64,000 bases of DNA from the NCBI GenBank assembly GCA_023374025.1, contig SIJG01000006.1:2169102-2233101 (forward strand). Reading direction: 5' to 3'. Shown piece after piece: positions 45,867 to 56,761 of this stretch. The position numbers were made by a program, and so were the translations under genes. The notes under the pieces were generated by a model. That model was given only the letters and a program-made list of their open reading frames with translations, was not told the DNA's origin and did no database searches. The stretch is from Heterodera schachtii (lineage: Eukaryota; Nematoda; Chromadorea; Rhabditida; Heteroderidae). The stretch's first letter is position 1. Each line of letters begins with the position of its first letter.

Positions 45867-47561
45867 TTAGGATAAACGATATTATTAAAAGAATATTTAG
45901 TGAAAAATCACAATGAAAAAGAAATGCGGAAAATATTAAAGTTTTTAGAAAATATTTTATTTTATTTTTTCGGCTATTTATAAAAAAAAGTTAATTTTAT
46001 CATCCGTTTACTAAAATATTTAATTTGATTTTGTTAACATTTTTAATTGGTTTAGTTTAAAAGCAAATCAAATTTTCATATTTTAATTTTAATTTTGAAA
46101 TTGAATAAATATAGCAAAAAATGGTTAATTTGTTAATTGAAAGAAAAGGAAATGATATTAAAAATAAATTTAAAAGTAAATATTTTTAATATTATTATTT
46201 GGAGTTCTATTATTTGCACTATTTTGTTAGTTTCAATAATTTTCAATAAGATTGAAGAAAAAAAAATCAATAACTCGGAATTTAAAAAATAAAGATTTAT
46301 AATTATTGTCTAATATTTACAAAAAAATCACCAATTTTTTTGTTGGATTTTTGAAAAATTATAGTTTCAGAATAAGGCACTCCATTAAATTAGATTTTTT
46401 TTGGAAACCAAGAAATGGTTTAGGAATTCTAAAAATCAAAAAATTTTTTTTATTTTTTTTACCCTATAAAAGTGCCCTTCTTTGTTGGGGACATGAAATT
46501 TTTAGGGAGTGTTGGGGCGGCAAATAACGGAAAATTGCCCAAAATTGTTAATAAAAATTATTTTCTCAAAAAAAAAAATGCTAATTAATCAGCTTGCTTA
46601 GTCTGAAAAACTAATTCGCTCTAATTGAGTTGAACTTCTGCTGTAAATTACTGTTCTTACCAATTTAAAAGTAAAAGAAATATTTTAATTATGTTTTCCT
46701 TTAAGATTTGAAAATTTTACCAAAAATTTCCCAAATTATTTATTTTTTCTGGGCTAAATTGTTTAGTTTCAATAAAATATTTATTTTTTTTAAAGCCAGC
46801 CCAAAAAAACAAATAGATGAAGAAAAACCAAAAGTTGTGACACAATGCAAAGAAAAAACTTCGTATTTCTAGAAATCCAAAAAAAGCCCTGAGGGCAGCG
46901 GAGAGGCCCGCCTATAGCGAGCATGAAAAAGCTAATCACTGGCTTAAGTTGAAAAGTGATCCGCCACTGAAACCATAGATAAACCTTAGATTTTTACGTA
47001 TTGACGCCAGATTCTTGATCAGCGCCTTAAATTACTCTATAAAAGTGGCTTTATTTGTTGAGGACATGACATTTTTATGGGGGGGGTGCGGCGGCATAAC
47101 AGAAAAGTTCACCAAAATTGTGCTAAAAAGTATTAATTTCTCAAAAAAAAAAAGAAATTTCCCTAAATAATGCTATTAACCATCTTCATTAATCTGAAGA
47201 CTTCGCTCTTATTGAGTTGAATTTCTATGATAAATTCTATAATAATTACAAAATTATACACATTTCAAAATAATAAAAATAAAATATAATTTCTTTTCAT
47301 TAAAATGAGTATAATTTATTTCTTTTCATTAAAAGAGTATTATTTATAATTAAAAACCAAATTTTAAAAATATATTGGTTTCATTGGGTTTTCATCAAAA
47401 TATGATTCTATAAAGCCCAAAGTAGAATTTTAAAAATGAAAAATATCATTATAAATAAAAATAAGTAGAATTATTTAAATAAAATTCGCAAAAATATGGG
47501 AAATAAAACCAATTATTAAAAGGGTTTTATATTCATTAATGTTTTTAATTCAAAATTAAAA
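45867..47561. other. Spacer after the intact HTH gene
   Basis: 45895-46190 is the 3' flank shared with 43930-44230. 46490-46640 and 47040-47230 are diverged direct repeats (AAAAGTG(C/G)C-TTT-TTTGTTG, GGCGGCAWAACRGAAAA, CTAATTAATC...TAATTGAGTTGAA), about 540 bp apart. No credible gene. The 5' flank of the next family member starts near 47370, with its TATAAAG box at 47404-47434. Confidence 0.45.
47404..47434 (+). promoter_or_regulatory. TATAAAG box upstream of HTH pseudogene
   Basis: GATTCTATAAAGCCCAAAGTAG, conserved with the box before the intact gene, including the TTTTCATCAAAATAT stretch just before it. Confidence 0.4.
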
Positions 47562-48175
47562 TATTATTTTCAATTTTAATTTTCATAAATGCAATTTATA
47601 ATATTTATGCTGGAAAGATAAATGAAGCAAAAAGTTTTGACGAAATATTTGGCCAAAGATGGGACGAAAAAGAGGAGGAAAATGGAGGGAGTGAAACTGA
47701 TCAAAATGGAATAATTGGACAAACGGATGATCAAAATGAGGCAAATAATGCTGAAAATATTGCACAATTATTACAGGAGAAAGAATTTGATCAAATTTTT
47801 GATGAAATTTGGAAATGAAGGAAGAAATTGCAACAAATTATGATCACTTGGAACAATTGGGAACAAATTTTGAACAAATTTCTGAACATTTTTCAAATGC
47901 AATTAATAAAAAGAAAAGAGAAATTTTGGAAAAATTCCATAAAATAAAAGAGAAAATTAAGCAAAATGGAAAGAAATTTCTTAGAACAATTGCCAATAAA
48001 TTTTGCACAAATTTCTGATCATTTTTCAAATGAAATTGACAAAAAGAAACGAGAAATTGTGGAAAAATTTGATAAAATTAAAAAGAAAATTAAGCAAAAA
48101 ATGGGAAAGAAATATTCAGCAAAAGAATGTAATAAAATTGAAAAAAAAAATTGCACAAAAATTACATAAAATTTA
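47562..48175 (+). pseudogene. HTH-family pseudogene without start codon
   Basis: Compared with the intact gene, the bases GAAATATG carrying the start codon are gone (TTCAAAATTAAAATATT). The signal-peptide region, AGKINEAKSFDEIFGQRWDE and the acidic linker remain. A TGA follows after FDEIWK (47817). The segment with HFSN-KKKREI occurs twice in tandem (47880-47960 and 48015-48100), from a small internal duplication. The sequence breaks off inside repeat 1 near 48170. There is no exon 2. Confidence 0.7.
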
Positions 48176-48650
48176 TTAATTTAGAGAAAAAGAAATAAAA
48201 TAAATTTATAAAATAAAATATTTCTATATTTTTTCGATGGTTGTTAATTATTGCACTTTTGTTTTGTGTTCTCGGTTTATTTCCAAATCAAAAAAGCAAG
48301 ATTTTAAGATTACCAAATGTAAAATTTATTGCGAAATATATTTAAATTATTTAAATAAATATTTTATTTAATTTTGGTTTTGTTTTAGGTTTTTAAATTT
48401 ATGATAAAAAGTTGAACTGATTATGCTAACATTTTAAATGTTAATTTAAATTAAATCAAATGTTCTTATTTTACTTTACTTTTAAAAATGAATAAATATA
48501 ATTTAAAAAATCACAATTTATAGTTTAGTGAAAAATAATTAAATTCAATTAAAAACAGAATATTTTTGTCTTATTTTTTGGGGTGTAAAATTATTACAGT
48601 TTTTTGTATATTCATTTCAATGATTTCAATAATATTGGCCAAGAAAAATA

Positions 48651-48998
48651 ATGACCTTTAATACTTGCATTTTTTTTTTCTTAATTCCAATACTTTTTGA
48701 TAAGATTAATTATGTGGAAAAAAACGGAATTATAACCCGAAGAATCTTATGGAATTTTATGAACCATTTGATGAATTTTGATATCCTTTTAGGAAATTTT
48801 ATACCAGTTTTTAATTATTTCCATAGTAATTCAGAATACCACATAAAAACAAATTTAAAAAATGGCGATTACAAAATTCTCCACGCTTCAACTAAACCAA
48901 ACGTATTTAAGTATGCGTTCCGTGTTTGGATTACGCTATATAAAATTGAAAAGAAAAAGAAAAATATAGCCCTACTAAAAATCCGACCAAATTTATAA
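48651..48998 (+). CDS. Hypothetical short protein, possible signal peptide
   Basis: 115 aa, beginning MTFNTCIFFFLIPILFDKIN, a plausible signal peptide or anchor. The rest (for example SEYHIKTNLKNGDYKILH) is basic and resembles nothing I know. The frame is isolated in AT-rich DNA and could be chance. No splice partner was found. Confidence 0.2.
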   Translation: MTFNTCIFFFLIPILFDKINYVEKNGIITRRILWNFMNHLMNFDILLGNFIPVFNYFHSNSEYHIKTNLKNGDYKILHASTKPNVFKYAFRVWITLYKIEKKKKNIALLKIRPNL

Positions 48999-49705
48999 AT
49001 ACATATTATATAAATCCAGATTTTTCCAAACATTTTTTTTTACAGAATATCAAAAACCTATAAATTGTACTTAAATTCTCTGATGCCAATTTAAGCCTTT
49101 CAATTTATCAATTTATTAAAGAAATTTTTCCTTCACCTATTTCTTAATATTTTTAATAATTTTTATTTATTACAAATTAATTTCCTTTTATTTTTATTTT
49201 TCTAATTTTATTAATGGATGGCTAATGCAAAAAATGGTAATTTATTCATTTTTTTTTCGTTTACCCAACAGTCCGTCCGATCGAAAATTTAAAAAAAATG
49301 ATGAATAAGCAGCAGAGCAGCAAATAAATTTGTCCACTTCTGTGACCACTGACAGCAGCAGCCAAACTGCTGCTGGTGCTGCTAATGATGATGATGATGA
49401 TTATGATAATGAGCTAATAGGCATTAAATTGTACATACATTAAACCACTAAACACTCTGTTAATTGGGGCAATAGCAAATCAAATGTAAAAATAATATTT
49501 TATTCACTAAATTTTGTTTTTGAAAATGGGGAATATTGGTCAGGTTCTGCTGTAAGATGCTCATTTCTCGTAAATCCTACGAAAATCATGCATCAATTAC
49601 TCAGTTTATTTAATTTAATTTATTTAAAATATTTTATTTTTTATTCAAAAATTATTTAACCTTCAACCAAACACACAAGACAAAAAGTGGCAGAAAATTT
49701 GCAAC
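48999..49705. other. Spacer with short microsatellites
   Basis: AT-rich. It has a CAGCAG / CTGCTG cluster at 49347-49385 followed by (GAT)n near 49388-49403. Nothing else was recognised. Confidence 0.35.
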
Positions 49706-50413
49706 ATGATGGCACTTGTGTAAGTAAATTCTTTTTATTTAAGGATAAATATACTACATAGGATTATGCTTATTTAACTGGGAACAAAAATATTTATTTT
49801 TTATATCTAAAAATCTTGATTTTTTTTTTGTTTGAACATTACTGGTAAGTCTGAAAAATTAAAATTGGAAAAATAAAGTACCTTTTTTTATGTTTATTAA
49901 AATTATTTTGGTATCTTTAAAATCATAATTTATTTAAATTAAAAATTAAAATGCGCGTTTCATAAGCTGTTTGACTGTTGCATTCATTGTGTTGGTCGAC
50001 ACCGCTCCTGTGCAAAAAACAGCGATGGAGCAGTTGATGGCCGGTATGTTAATTTCAAAATATTAAAAATTAATTTGAAAAATTTAAATTTAATTAAATA
50101 AAAATTAACACTTTGCAGAGGTTGTTTCATCAATTAATGGCCCCAACGAGACTGAATTAGAACAATCGTCTGGCCAGGGACAGCAAAGCGCGGAAAAACG
50201 CAAAATGGAAGAGCACGTGCCAAAAGAGTCCCGTCGCAAGCAATACCATGACACGGAAGCGGTCAAAATGCGCGAAAAGTCCAGTGAGTACCCCTTTCCG
50301 ATCGGCGAGAACTGAATGAGTCAGATTTAGAACAAACGAATCTCGGTATGAATGACATTGATCCGCATAAACTCAACAAATTACGGAAATTGGAGTACAT
50401 GAAAAGTAATTAA
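49706..50413 (+). CDS. Small secreted protein, four exons
   Basis: Exons are 49706-49719, 49967-50043, 50119-50283 and 50331-50413, with consistent phases and GT-AG borders, giving 112 aa. The first two exons join to a signal peptide starting MMALVCLTVAFIVLVDTA, cleaved before PVQK. The mature part is hydrophilic: ETELEQSSGQGQQSAEKRKMEE, then VPKESRRKQYHDTE, then NDIDPHKLNKLRKLEYMKSN. I do not recognise a family. The downstream exon pair (50722-51110) shares AEKR, APKES and HDTEPV with it, so the two arose by duplication. It is a candidate secreted effector or peptide precursor, by inference. Confidence 0.6.
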
Positions 50414-50721
50414 GGGTTGCGTTTACGCATTTTCCCGAAAATATATAGGATTTCTTTTAATTTTGTTTATAATTTAAGTACCATATTATGAAATAATCTC
50501 ATTTGTCTTTAGTTGGTTAACCAATACTGTAATAATTAACCACAATTACGTAAAGCCCTACTGATAAAACACTAAACAATTTTATTTTTCTCTCTTTTTT
50601 TTGAAAAATCACTTTTCTATTTGGTTAGATAATTGTTATATAACTTTGTTATTTTTTCCACTTAAATATAAATTGCGAAAAATTAAAATTCATGTAAGAA
50701 TTAATTTTTTTAACATTGCAG

Positions 50722-51110
50722 GGCTTCGTTTGGCAACTATTGCACTCAACCAGACTGAATTTGCACGAGCAGCTGGACTGAAGAATGACAGCGCTGAAAA
50801 ACGCGAAGTGGGGGGAGACCGCGCGCCAAAAGAGTCCCATCGTTTGCAAAAGCATGACACTGAACCGGTCGAATTGGGCTTGGACAATGACGGAGAGGGC
50901 GAGCCAGGTGAGTACCCCTTCCTGATCGGCTCGGACTGAATGTGTCCCGATTAAGGCCAGCCCGATTACGACGGTAAGACTGGGAACGTTGGTGATGAAC
51001 TGCCTAAAGCGGTGACGAAACTGGGACCTTCTTTGGAAGATGAGCTTGAAGAGCTTGGTGAAGACTGTGAGGAGGAGCAGGATGAGGAGGAGGACAGAGA
51101 AGAGAGTTAA
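50722..51110 (+). CDS. Paralogue of the small secreted protein, 3' exons, acidic tail
   Basis: Exons are 50722-50907 and 50956-51110, joined in phase, with the acceptor ATTAAG before GCCAGCCC. The first reads LRLATIALNQTEFARAAGLK, then AEKREVGGDRAPKESHRLQK and HDTEPVELGLDNDGEGEP. The second reads DYDGKTGNVGDELPKAVTKL and ends in a strongly acidic tail (EEEQDEEEDREES). The exon starts in phase 1, so an upstream exon is needed; I could not find one with a signal peptide. It may be an alternative 3' end of the gene at 49706, or a separate duplicated gene. Confidence 0.5.
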
Positions 51111-51283
51111 ACTCGCAAAAAATTAATTAAGCCAATAAAACTCATTACGGTAATTGCCGTTTTTAGAAAGCAATTAAGGATTCCTATTACGCATTTTCCT
51201 GAACTTTTAAATGGAAATTCATCATAATTACATAAAGCCTTATTATAGTTAATTTTGTATCAGATAATTATTTAGTTGAGTTT

Positions 51284-51382
51284 ATGGGCCGTAAGAAGCG
51301 AGAGAATGCCGACGACTCCACCGTTCAAAAAATCAAGAATGCGATGAAGAAAATTTACCAAAAAATTACTGGAAAGGCCTGA
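51284..51382 (+). CDS. Short basic ORF, duplicated nearby
   Basis: 32 aa, MGRKKRENADDSTVQKIKNA to ITGKA, possibly an exon, because TTATTTAG just before it makes a good acceptor and the frame continues upstream as EF. Degenerate copies lie at 52095-52210 (ENADYGTVKNI-like) and near 52800-52900, where it is preceded by RAREKSPVS-like sequence related to the APKES motif. It probably is the 3' end of the same small secreted family. Confidence 0.35.
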   Translation: MGRKKRENADDSTVQKIKNAMKKIYQKITGKA

Positions 51383-51815
51383 GGTGGAAAAGAATTTTTG
51401 GATTTGCTGATTATGATTTGGAGAGATAAGACAATTGGATTTGTGGTTTCAAATGATAATTTTAAAATATGTCAAATTTTGTCGGGAATTTTTTACTTAT
51501 TCCGAAATATTATAAAAAATAAATATGTCAACTTCCAATCTGTAAAATCATCATCATTTCATTATGAATACATTTCTTTTTTACAATATTTTTCATTTAA
51601 AATGACTTTTTAAACAGAGTTTATTGTAATATAAATATTAAATTTGAACGCATTTAGGCAAGAATTTTTAAAAATAATAATTTAAAAAATATCTGTTTAG
51701 GTTATATGAAATTACTTATCGCTTGTTGAGTAATTAAGTTTTTTAAAGTATCAAATGTTTTTTAACTTCAATAATATTTTAAAAAATGGCGTTTTAATAT
51801 TGCCTCTAATTCATT

Positions 51816-51887
51816 TCCCAGGTAGTATAGTGGTTAGTATCCGCGCCTGTCACGTGCGAGACCCGGGTTCGATTCCCGGCCTGGGAG
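51816..51887 (+). tRNA. tRNA-Asp (GTC)
   Basis: 72 nt. The acceptor stem TCCCAGG pairs with CCTGGGA, with discriminator G. The A-box-like start of the D-arm is TAGTATAGTGGTTAGTA, the anticodon loop CTGTCAC has GTC at 51849-51851, and the B-box GGTTCGATTCC is perfect. There is no intron. T-runs follow at 51891 (TTTTTT), a pol III terminator. Confidence 0.97.
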
Positions 51888-52089
51888 TCCATTTTTTTCA
51901 TATTTATTTTTTCATTTTTATTTCCACCAACTTTTTAATAATTTAAATAAAAAGAGTTTATACAAAATACATAAAAATAATACAAAAAATTTCCCCTATT
52001 ACGCATTTTCGCGAAATTTTAAATGAAATTTTACCGAAGTTTACATAAAAGCACTATTGATAAATCGTTAATTTTTTGTATCCATTAAT

Positions 52090-52690
52090 TATTTAGTCGA
52101 GAAAATGCCGACTATGGCACCGTTAAAAACATCACGCTGATGAACCAAGAAAATTTTTGAAGGCTTTTATGAAATTTACCAAGAAATTATTGGGAAAATA
52201 TGAGATGGACGAGAATTTTGGATTTGCTGATTTAGTGAGATAAGATAAATGGAGTTTCCTAAATTTTAAATGATAAATTAAATTGATTTTAAAATTGCTT
52301 CGAGAATTTGTATTCCGAAATATTATTAAAAAAAACCAAATATGTCAATTTTCATTATCATAAAATTCATAATTTTTATGAATGAATTTATTTTTATCAA
52401 AATTTATTTAAAAACAGCTTGTTGCTTTCACATTTTTTATTGTTTTAATGTAAATATGTAATTAGTAAGGAATTCAAAAATTTATGGGCCTTTTTTTAAA
52501 TAACAATTCAACATTTTTATTATAGCTTGTTGTAAAATTATTTTTTTTTAAAACATTAATGACTATGTCCTCAAAAATAATAATAAAAATGTGCTTTTAA
52601 AATTGACTCTATTTCATTTCCCAGGTAGTATAGTGGTTAGTATCCGCGCCTGTCACGTGCGAGACCCGGGTTCGATTCCCGGCCTGGGAG
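52090..52690. repeat. Local duplication of 51280-51890
   Basis: Both stretches contain the GAGAATGCCGAC start, AAATTTACCAAAAAATTA or its like, GGATTTGCTGATT, the TATGTCAA region and then tRNA-Asp. The protein part has decayed in this copy, while the tRNA has been kept unchanged, a sign of selection on the tRNA only. A third, shorter relative without tRNA lies at about 52805-52990. Confidence 0.7.
52619..52690 (+). tRNA. tRNA-Asp (GTC), second identical copy
   Basis: Identical in all 72 positions to the gene at 51816. The anticodon GTC is at 52652-52654 and the T-rich terminator (TTTTTCTTATTTT) follows. The 25 bases before the gene also agree (TGCCTCTAATTCATT versus TGACTCTATTTCATT), so it came from a local duplication of about 600 bp that also copied the short ORF. 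Confidence 0.97.
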
Positions 52691-53319
52691 TTACCTTTTT
52701 CTTATTTTAAAATAAATTTTGTCAAAATTAAAGTTAATTAATAAAATATTTTGTACATTGCTGAGAATTGGTTCCTCAATTTTTGGGCTAAATTAGAATA
52801 AATTTAAGAAGAGCGCGCGCGAAAAGAGTCCCGTCTCAATGTTTTATGAAAATTCGCGAAGAAATTTTTGGGAATATCTGAGGTTGGGCAGAATTGTGGA
52901 TTTGCTGATTCTAATTTGGTGTTATAAAAAAAAAATTAGATTTTCGGTTTCAAATAATGCTTTTAAAATATATGTCAAATAGTTTCGACCAAAAAAAAAT
53001 GTGTTTCTATAATAATCTCATTCATTTCAAATTCTTGTTAACGAATTAGTTTAAGAATAATTAATTAGAAAAAATTTGATTAAATTATGAATAACTAGAT
53101 TAAAATTTTTAATAAAAAATTTTCTAATGAGACAGAAAACAAAATTTTTCAAAAAATTTAGAAAGATTCTCGAAAAAATAACATATACCTCTTACCGAAA
53201 TAATAGAATATTTAAAATTAATTGTTTAATTATGTAAATTAATTTTTAAAATGAATATTGTTGATGATGATGTATTTGGTTGAATATATAGCAAGGATTT
53301 ATTCTACGATTAAAACATT

Positions 53320-53735
53320 TGTCTTGATGAATATTTGGCCAAGGCCCAATATCCAACAATTTGATCGATTTTTGATGAAAATGTGGAACTAAAAAAAGAG
53401 GAGTGTGACGAAATGTCCACAAATTGTGATGAATTGGGCCAATTGCAAATGCCAACAAAATAATGTACAAATTTATAATCATTTTTCAAGTAAATTGATA
53501 AAACGAAAAAAGAATTGTGGCAAAATTTCATTTAATAAAAGTGAGAATTTTAGAGCTAATTATATTTGAGAGTTGAAGGTTTACACAACTTTTGAAAAAA
53601 TGGAACTGAATAAGTAATATTATAAGCTGAAAAATAGAAAATAAAAACCTCAGCGATCGGAAAATTGCTGAAAAGTTGAATATTCAACCAATGCCATTAA
53701 GCAAAAACAAATCTGAATTTAAAGAAAATTATATT
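53320..53735 (+). pseudogene. Decayed HTH-family copy
   Basis: Pieces read DEYLAKA (from the SFDEIFGQR region), FDENVELKKEECDEMSTNCDELGQL, then FSSKLIKRKKRIVAKFH, interrupted by frameshifts. From about 53560 a separated last-repeat piece includes KIAEKLNIQPMPLSKNKSEF. Repeats 1-3 are mostly missing. It is most similar to the gene at 54246 (the CVELG / LPMP motif). Confidence 0.6.
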
Positions 53736-54245
53736 TCATTTGAATACGGCAAATGGCAAAAAAAAAAACGCCAATTTGTCACAGCTATTTTGGTTCTAGC
53801 AACTTTTTGTAGCTTTTTTATTTGTCAATAAAAATTTGGTAGACATAAAAAAATATTAAAAAATTGCTCAACCCAACATTATATTTAATTTTTAAATTAG
53901 ATCAGAAAAATGAAACTAATTTTAACACTTTTTGGCAAAAGCGCATATGTTTGAATAAAATTTGTTGGGAAAGCTCACATAAAAAAAAGTTTTTCACGGT
54001 CAATGACCACTATAAAGATATTTATTAGAATAATTAAAAAGATTGGCCACAAAAATTTAAATGCCCAAAAAGCATCATTTTTATTTAATCAATTAAGCCG
54101 TTGGCAATTTTAAGACACGACTTATTTGTTATATTGTGATATAATGACTAAATGTGGTTAAAATTGATTGAATAATTTAGCAATGTTAAAAAATGAATAA
54201 TAATAAAATTGCTTGCGTAAAATTTTTTTAATTATATAAAAAATT

Positions 54246-55534
54246 ATGAAAATATTATTAGTGTTTTTATTAATATGCGAATTAATATTCGAAAATAAAA
54301 ATAACCTAATTGAAGCAGGCAAAATAAAGCACCAAATAAGTTTTGATGAAATATTTGGTCAAAGATGGGACGACAGAGCAGAAGAAAATATATGCCAAAC
54401 TGATCAAATAATTCATGGAGCAAGTGCTCATCAAAATTATCAAATTGGACAAAATGGTCGACAATTTGATCAAATAATTGACGAAATTTTCGAAGTGAAA
54501 AAAGAAGAGAGTGAAGAAATGCACAGTAATTGTGTTGAATTGGGCGTCCAATTGCCAATGCCAGCAAATAATGGACAAATTTATGATAAATTATCAAATG
54601 AAACTGATATAAAGAACAGAGAAATTGTGGAAAAATTTCTTAAGATTAAGGAGAAAGTTAAGCAAATTGGAAAGAAATATTCAAAAAAAGAATGGCAAAA
54701 AATTGATATAATAATTGCTAAAAAATTGGGTACAAATCAAAAGAAAATTTATAAATGGAAAAGAGAATTTGGACAAATGATCAAAAAGCATTATTATACG
54801 GATGAGGAAAAACGTAAAATATTAAAACAATTTGACCAATTATATGGCAAAATAAAAATAAATTAAATGAAAAATTGGAGGGAAATAGAAAAAAATGTCA
54901 AAAAATAATTGCCAAACATTTGGGCATAAGTATCGCAAGCATTTACATATGGAAAAAACAAAGTGTAAATTGGGTGAATGAAAGGACTGATGATGAAAAA
55001 AGGGAAATTGTTGAAAAATAATTGAAAATAAAAAATGAATTTTTAAAAAATGGAAAACATTCACGAAAGGAATGGAAAGAATTTAGAGCAAAAACTGAAC
55101 CATTATTTGGTGTGAATAATTTGACGATTGAAAAATGGGCAAAGAAATTAAATATTAAACAAAAATTTTCAAAAGGTTGAATTTATTTTTAAAGGTTTTT
55201 ATAAATATTCAAAGAAAGTTATTGAATTTTTAAAAAATAAGGAAAAATGTTTTTTTTTTTTTGAATAATAAAATGGGGAATGTGTTATGAAAAACATAAA
55301 AGAATCGAAAAAATAATTATTTTAATTAATTTATGAAAACAATTATTGCCTTTTTCAGGAAAAGAACAAACAATTAACAAATTTAATGAAATGAAAAATG
55401 AATTTTTAAAAGCAAATCCAAATGCTAAAAACAGAACAGCCGAATTAAAAGTGGCCAAGCAAATGGGCCGACGATTCAAGACAATTAATCGGTGGCGCAA
55501 GGAGCTGAAACAGCATCATAATGACAATGAGTAA
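54246..55534 (+). pseudogene. Secreted tandem-HTH protein gene, diverged and broken copy
   Basis: Residues 1-24 are a signal peptide (MKILLVFLLICELIF, ending LIEA). SFDEIFGQRWDD follows, then a Q/E-rich linker and repeat 1 (IAKKLGTNQKKIYKWKREFG). Translation ends at KIKIN after 206 aa, where one A is missing relative to KIKLNEKL. Downstream, repeats 2 and 3 are readable with a further TAA (55019, in EIVEK*LKIK). The donor at the end of exon 1 has changed from AAAGGTGAA to AAAGGTTGAA. The last repeat is in 55360-55534 (VAKQMGRRFKTINRWRKELK), after a TTTTTCAG acceptor. A shortened secreted protein with one HTH repeat could still be made. Confidence 0.7.
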
Positions 55535-56761
55535 TTGGCATTGTTTAAAAAAAACCGGCACATCAATAAGGAAAATTTTAAAAATTTTGATGTTACATTG
55601 TCATTCTAAAATGTGTAAAAATTTAAAGACACATGGCAGACCTGATTTTTTTGTTGTAATATTTATTTTAAAAAAAGTGAAATGATCAAATGCGGAAAAA
55701 AAACAGAAAATTTTATTCAAAAAAATCTTAGCGGATGACTTTTGTAAAAATCCCATCTGCCGATTCTTGGGAAGATTTGGTTCTAAAATTGAAAAAAAGT
55801 AAAGAAAATACAAAAATTCAAAAAAGGCTAAAAAATTGGTAGAAAAATTTTTTTGAATTTTTTGAATTCAGGAGAATTAATAAAAAAAAAAATCGTAAAA
55901 TTCGTGAGTTTTTGATTCAAAGGCGGTACACTTCAAACTGATTCGGGGAATTGCAATTGTCATGTCGGTTTCGACATTTTTGAAATTCACCAAATATTTA
56001 CTACAAATTTTAAGCCCGATAACAAATTTTCTCTCCCCTAATGTCGGGGAGGGACCCTAATTTTAGGTCGAATTTTAATTTAAAAATTAAGACAAATTCA
56101 AATTTTGAAAAATTCCTTTAAAATATTTTTGGTCAATTTTTTTAAGAAAATTAAGGGATTTTCAATTCGGCCTAATTAATATTTCAAAACCTTAATTAAT
56201 TTATTTTAAGTTATTTTGTTACTTCCTTAACTCGTTTTCTGTGTTTATCTGCATTTTTTAATGGGAAATATAAGAACAATTTTTAAATTGGAGATTTTCA
56301 AATTCGGATTAATTCGTAAAAATTCAATTCCGAACATTCGCTGTTGCTACGCGAATTGCCCATTGTTGTTGTTGCGTTCCTATGCTTGTTGCGTAATTGG
56401 TTGGTTGAAGAAATTTGAACACTTTTTGAAATGCTTTCCGATATTCCATGCTGAAAACAGTAATAATATTAATTTATTCAATTTAATAAACGATTTAAAC
56501 ATTTAAAATTTCATTAAGTTTGCAATTATTGTCGAAATTATTAAATTTATGTATTTTTTATTCGAATTAAATTTGTCTCCATTTAATGAAAAAGAAGTTT
56601 ATTATTTATTATTCTTAATCATAGTTAAAAGTTCATAACATCTGATTCCGGGTAACAAAAATGAATCCAGATTCAGGTTTAGACTTTCAAAAATTTCAAA
56701 ATATACATGAAGCATTAAAAAAAAAATTAAAATTAAAATAAAATCGTTTTTCCCTTAAAAT
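55535..56761. other. Spacer without recognisable gene
   Basis: AT-rich. It has a small GC hairpin, CTCCCCTAATGTCGGGGAGGG, at 56034-56054. An 81-codon frame at 56261 (CCYANCPLLLLRSYACCVIG) lacks splice support. Nothing else. Confidence 0.35.
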
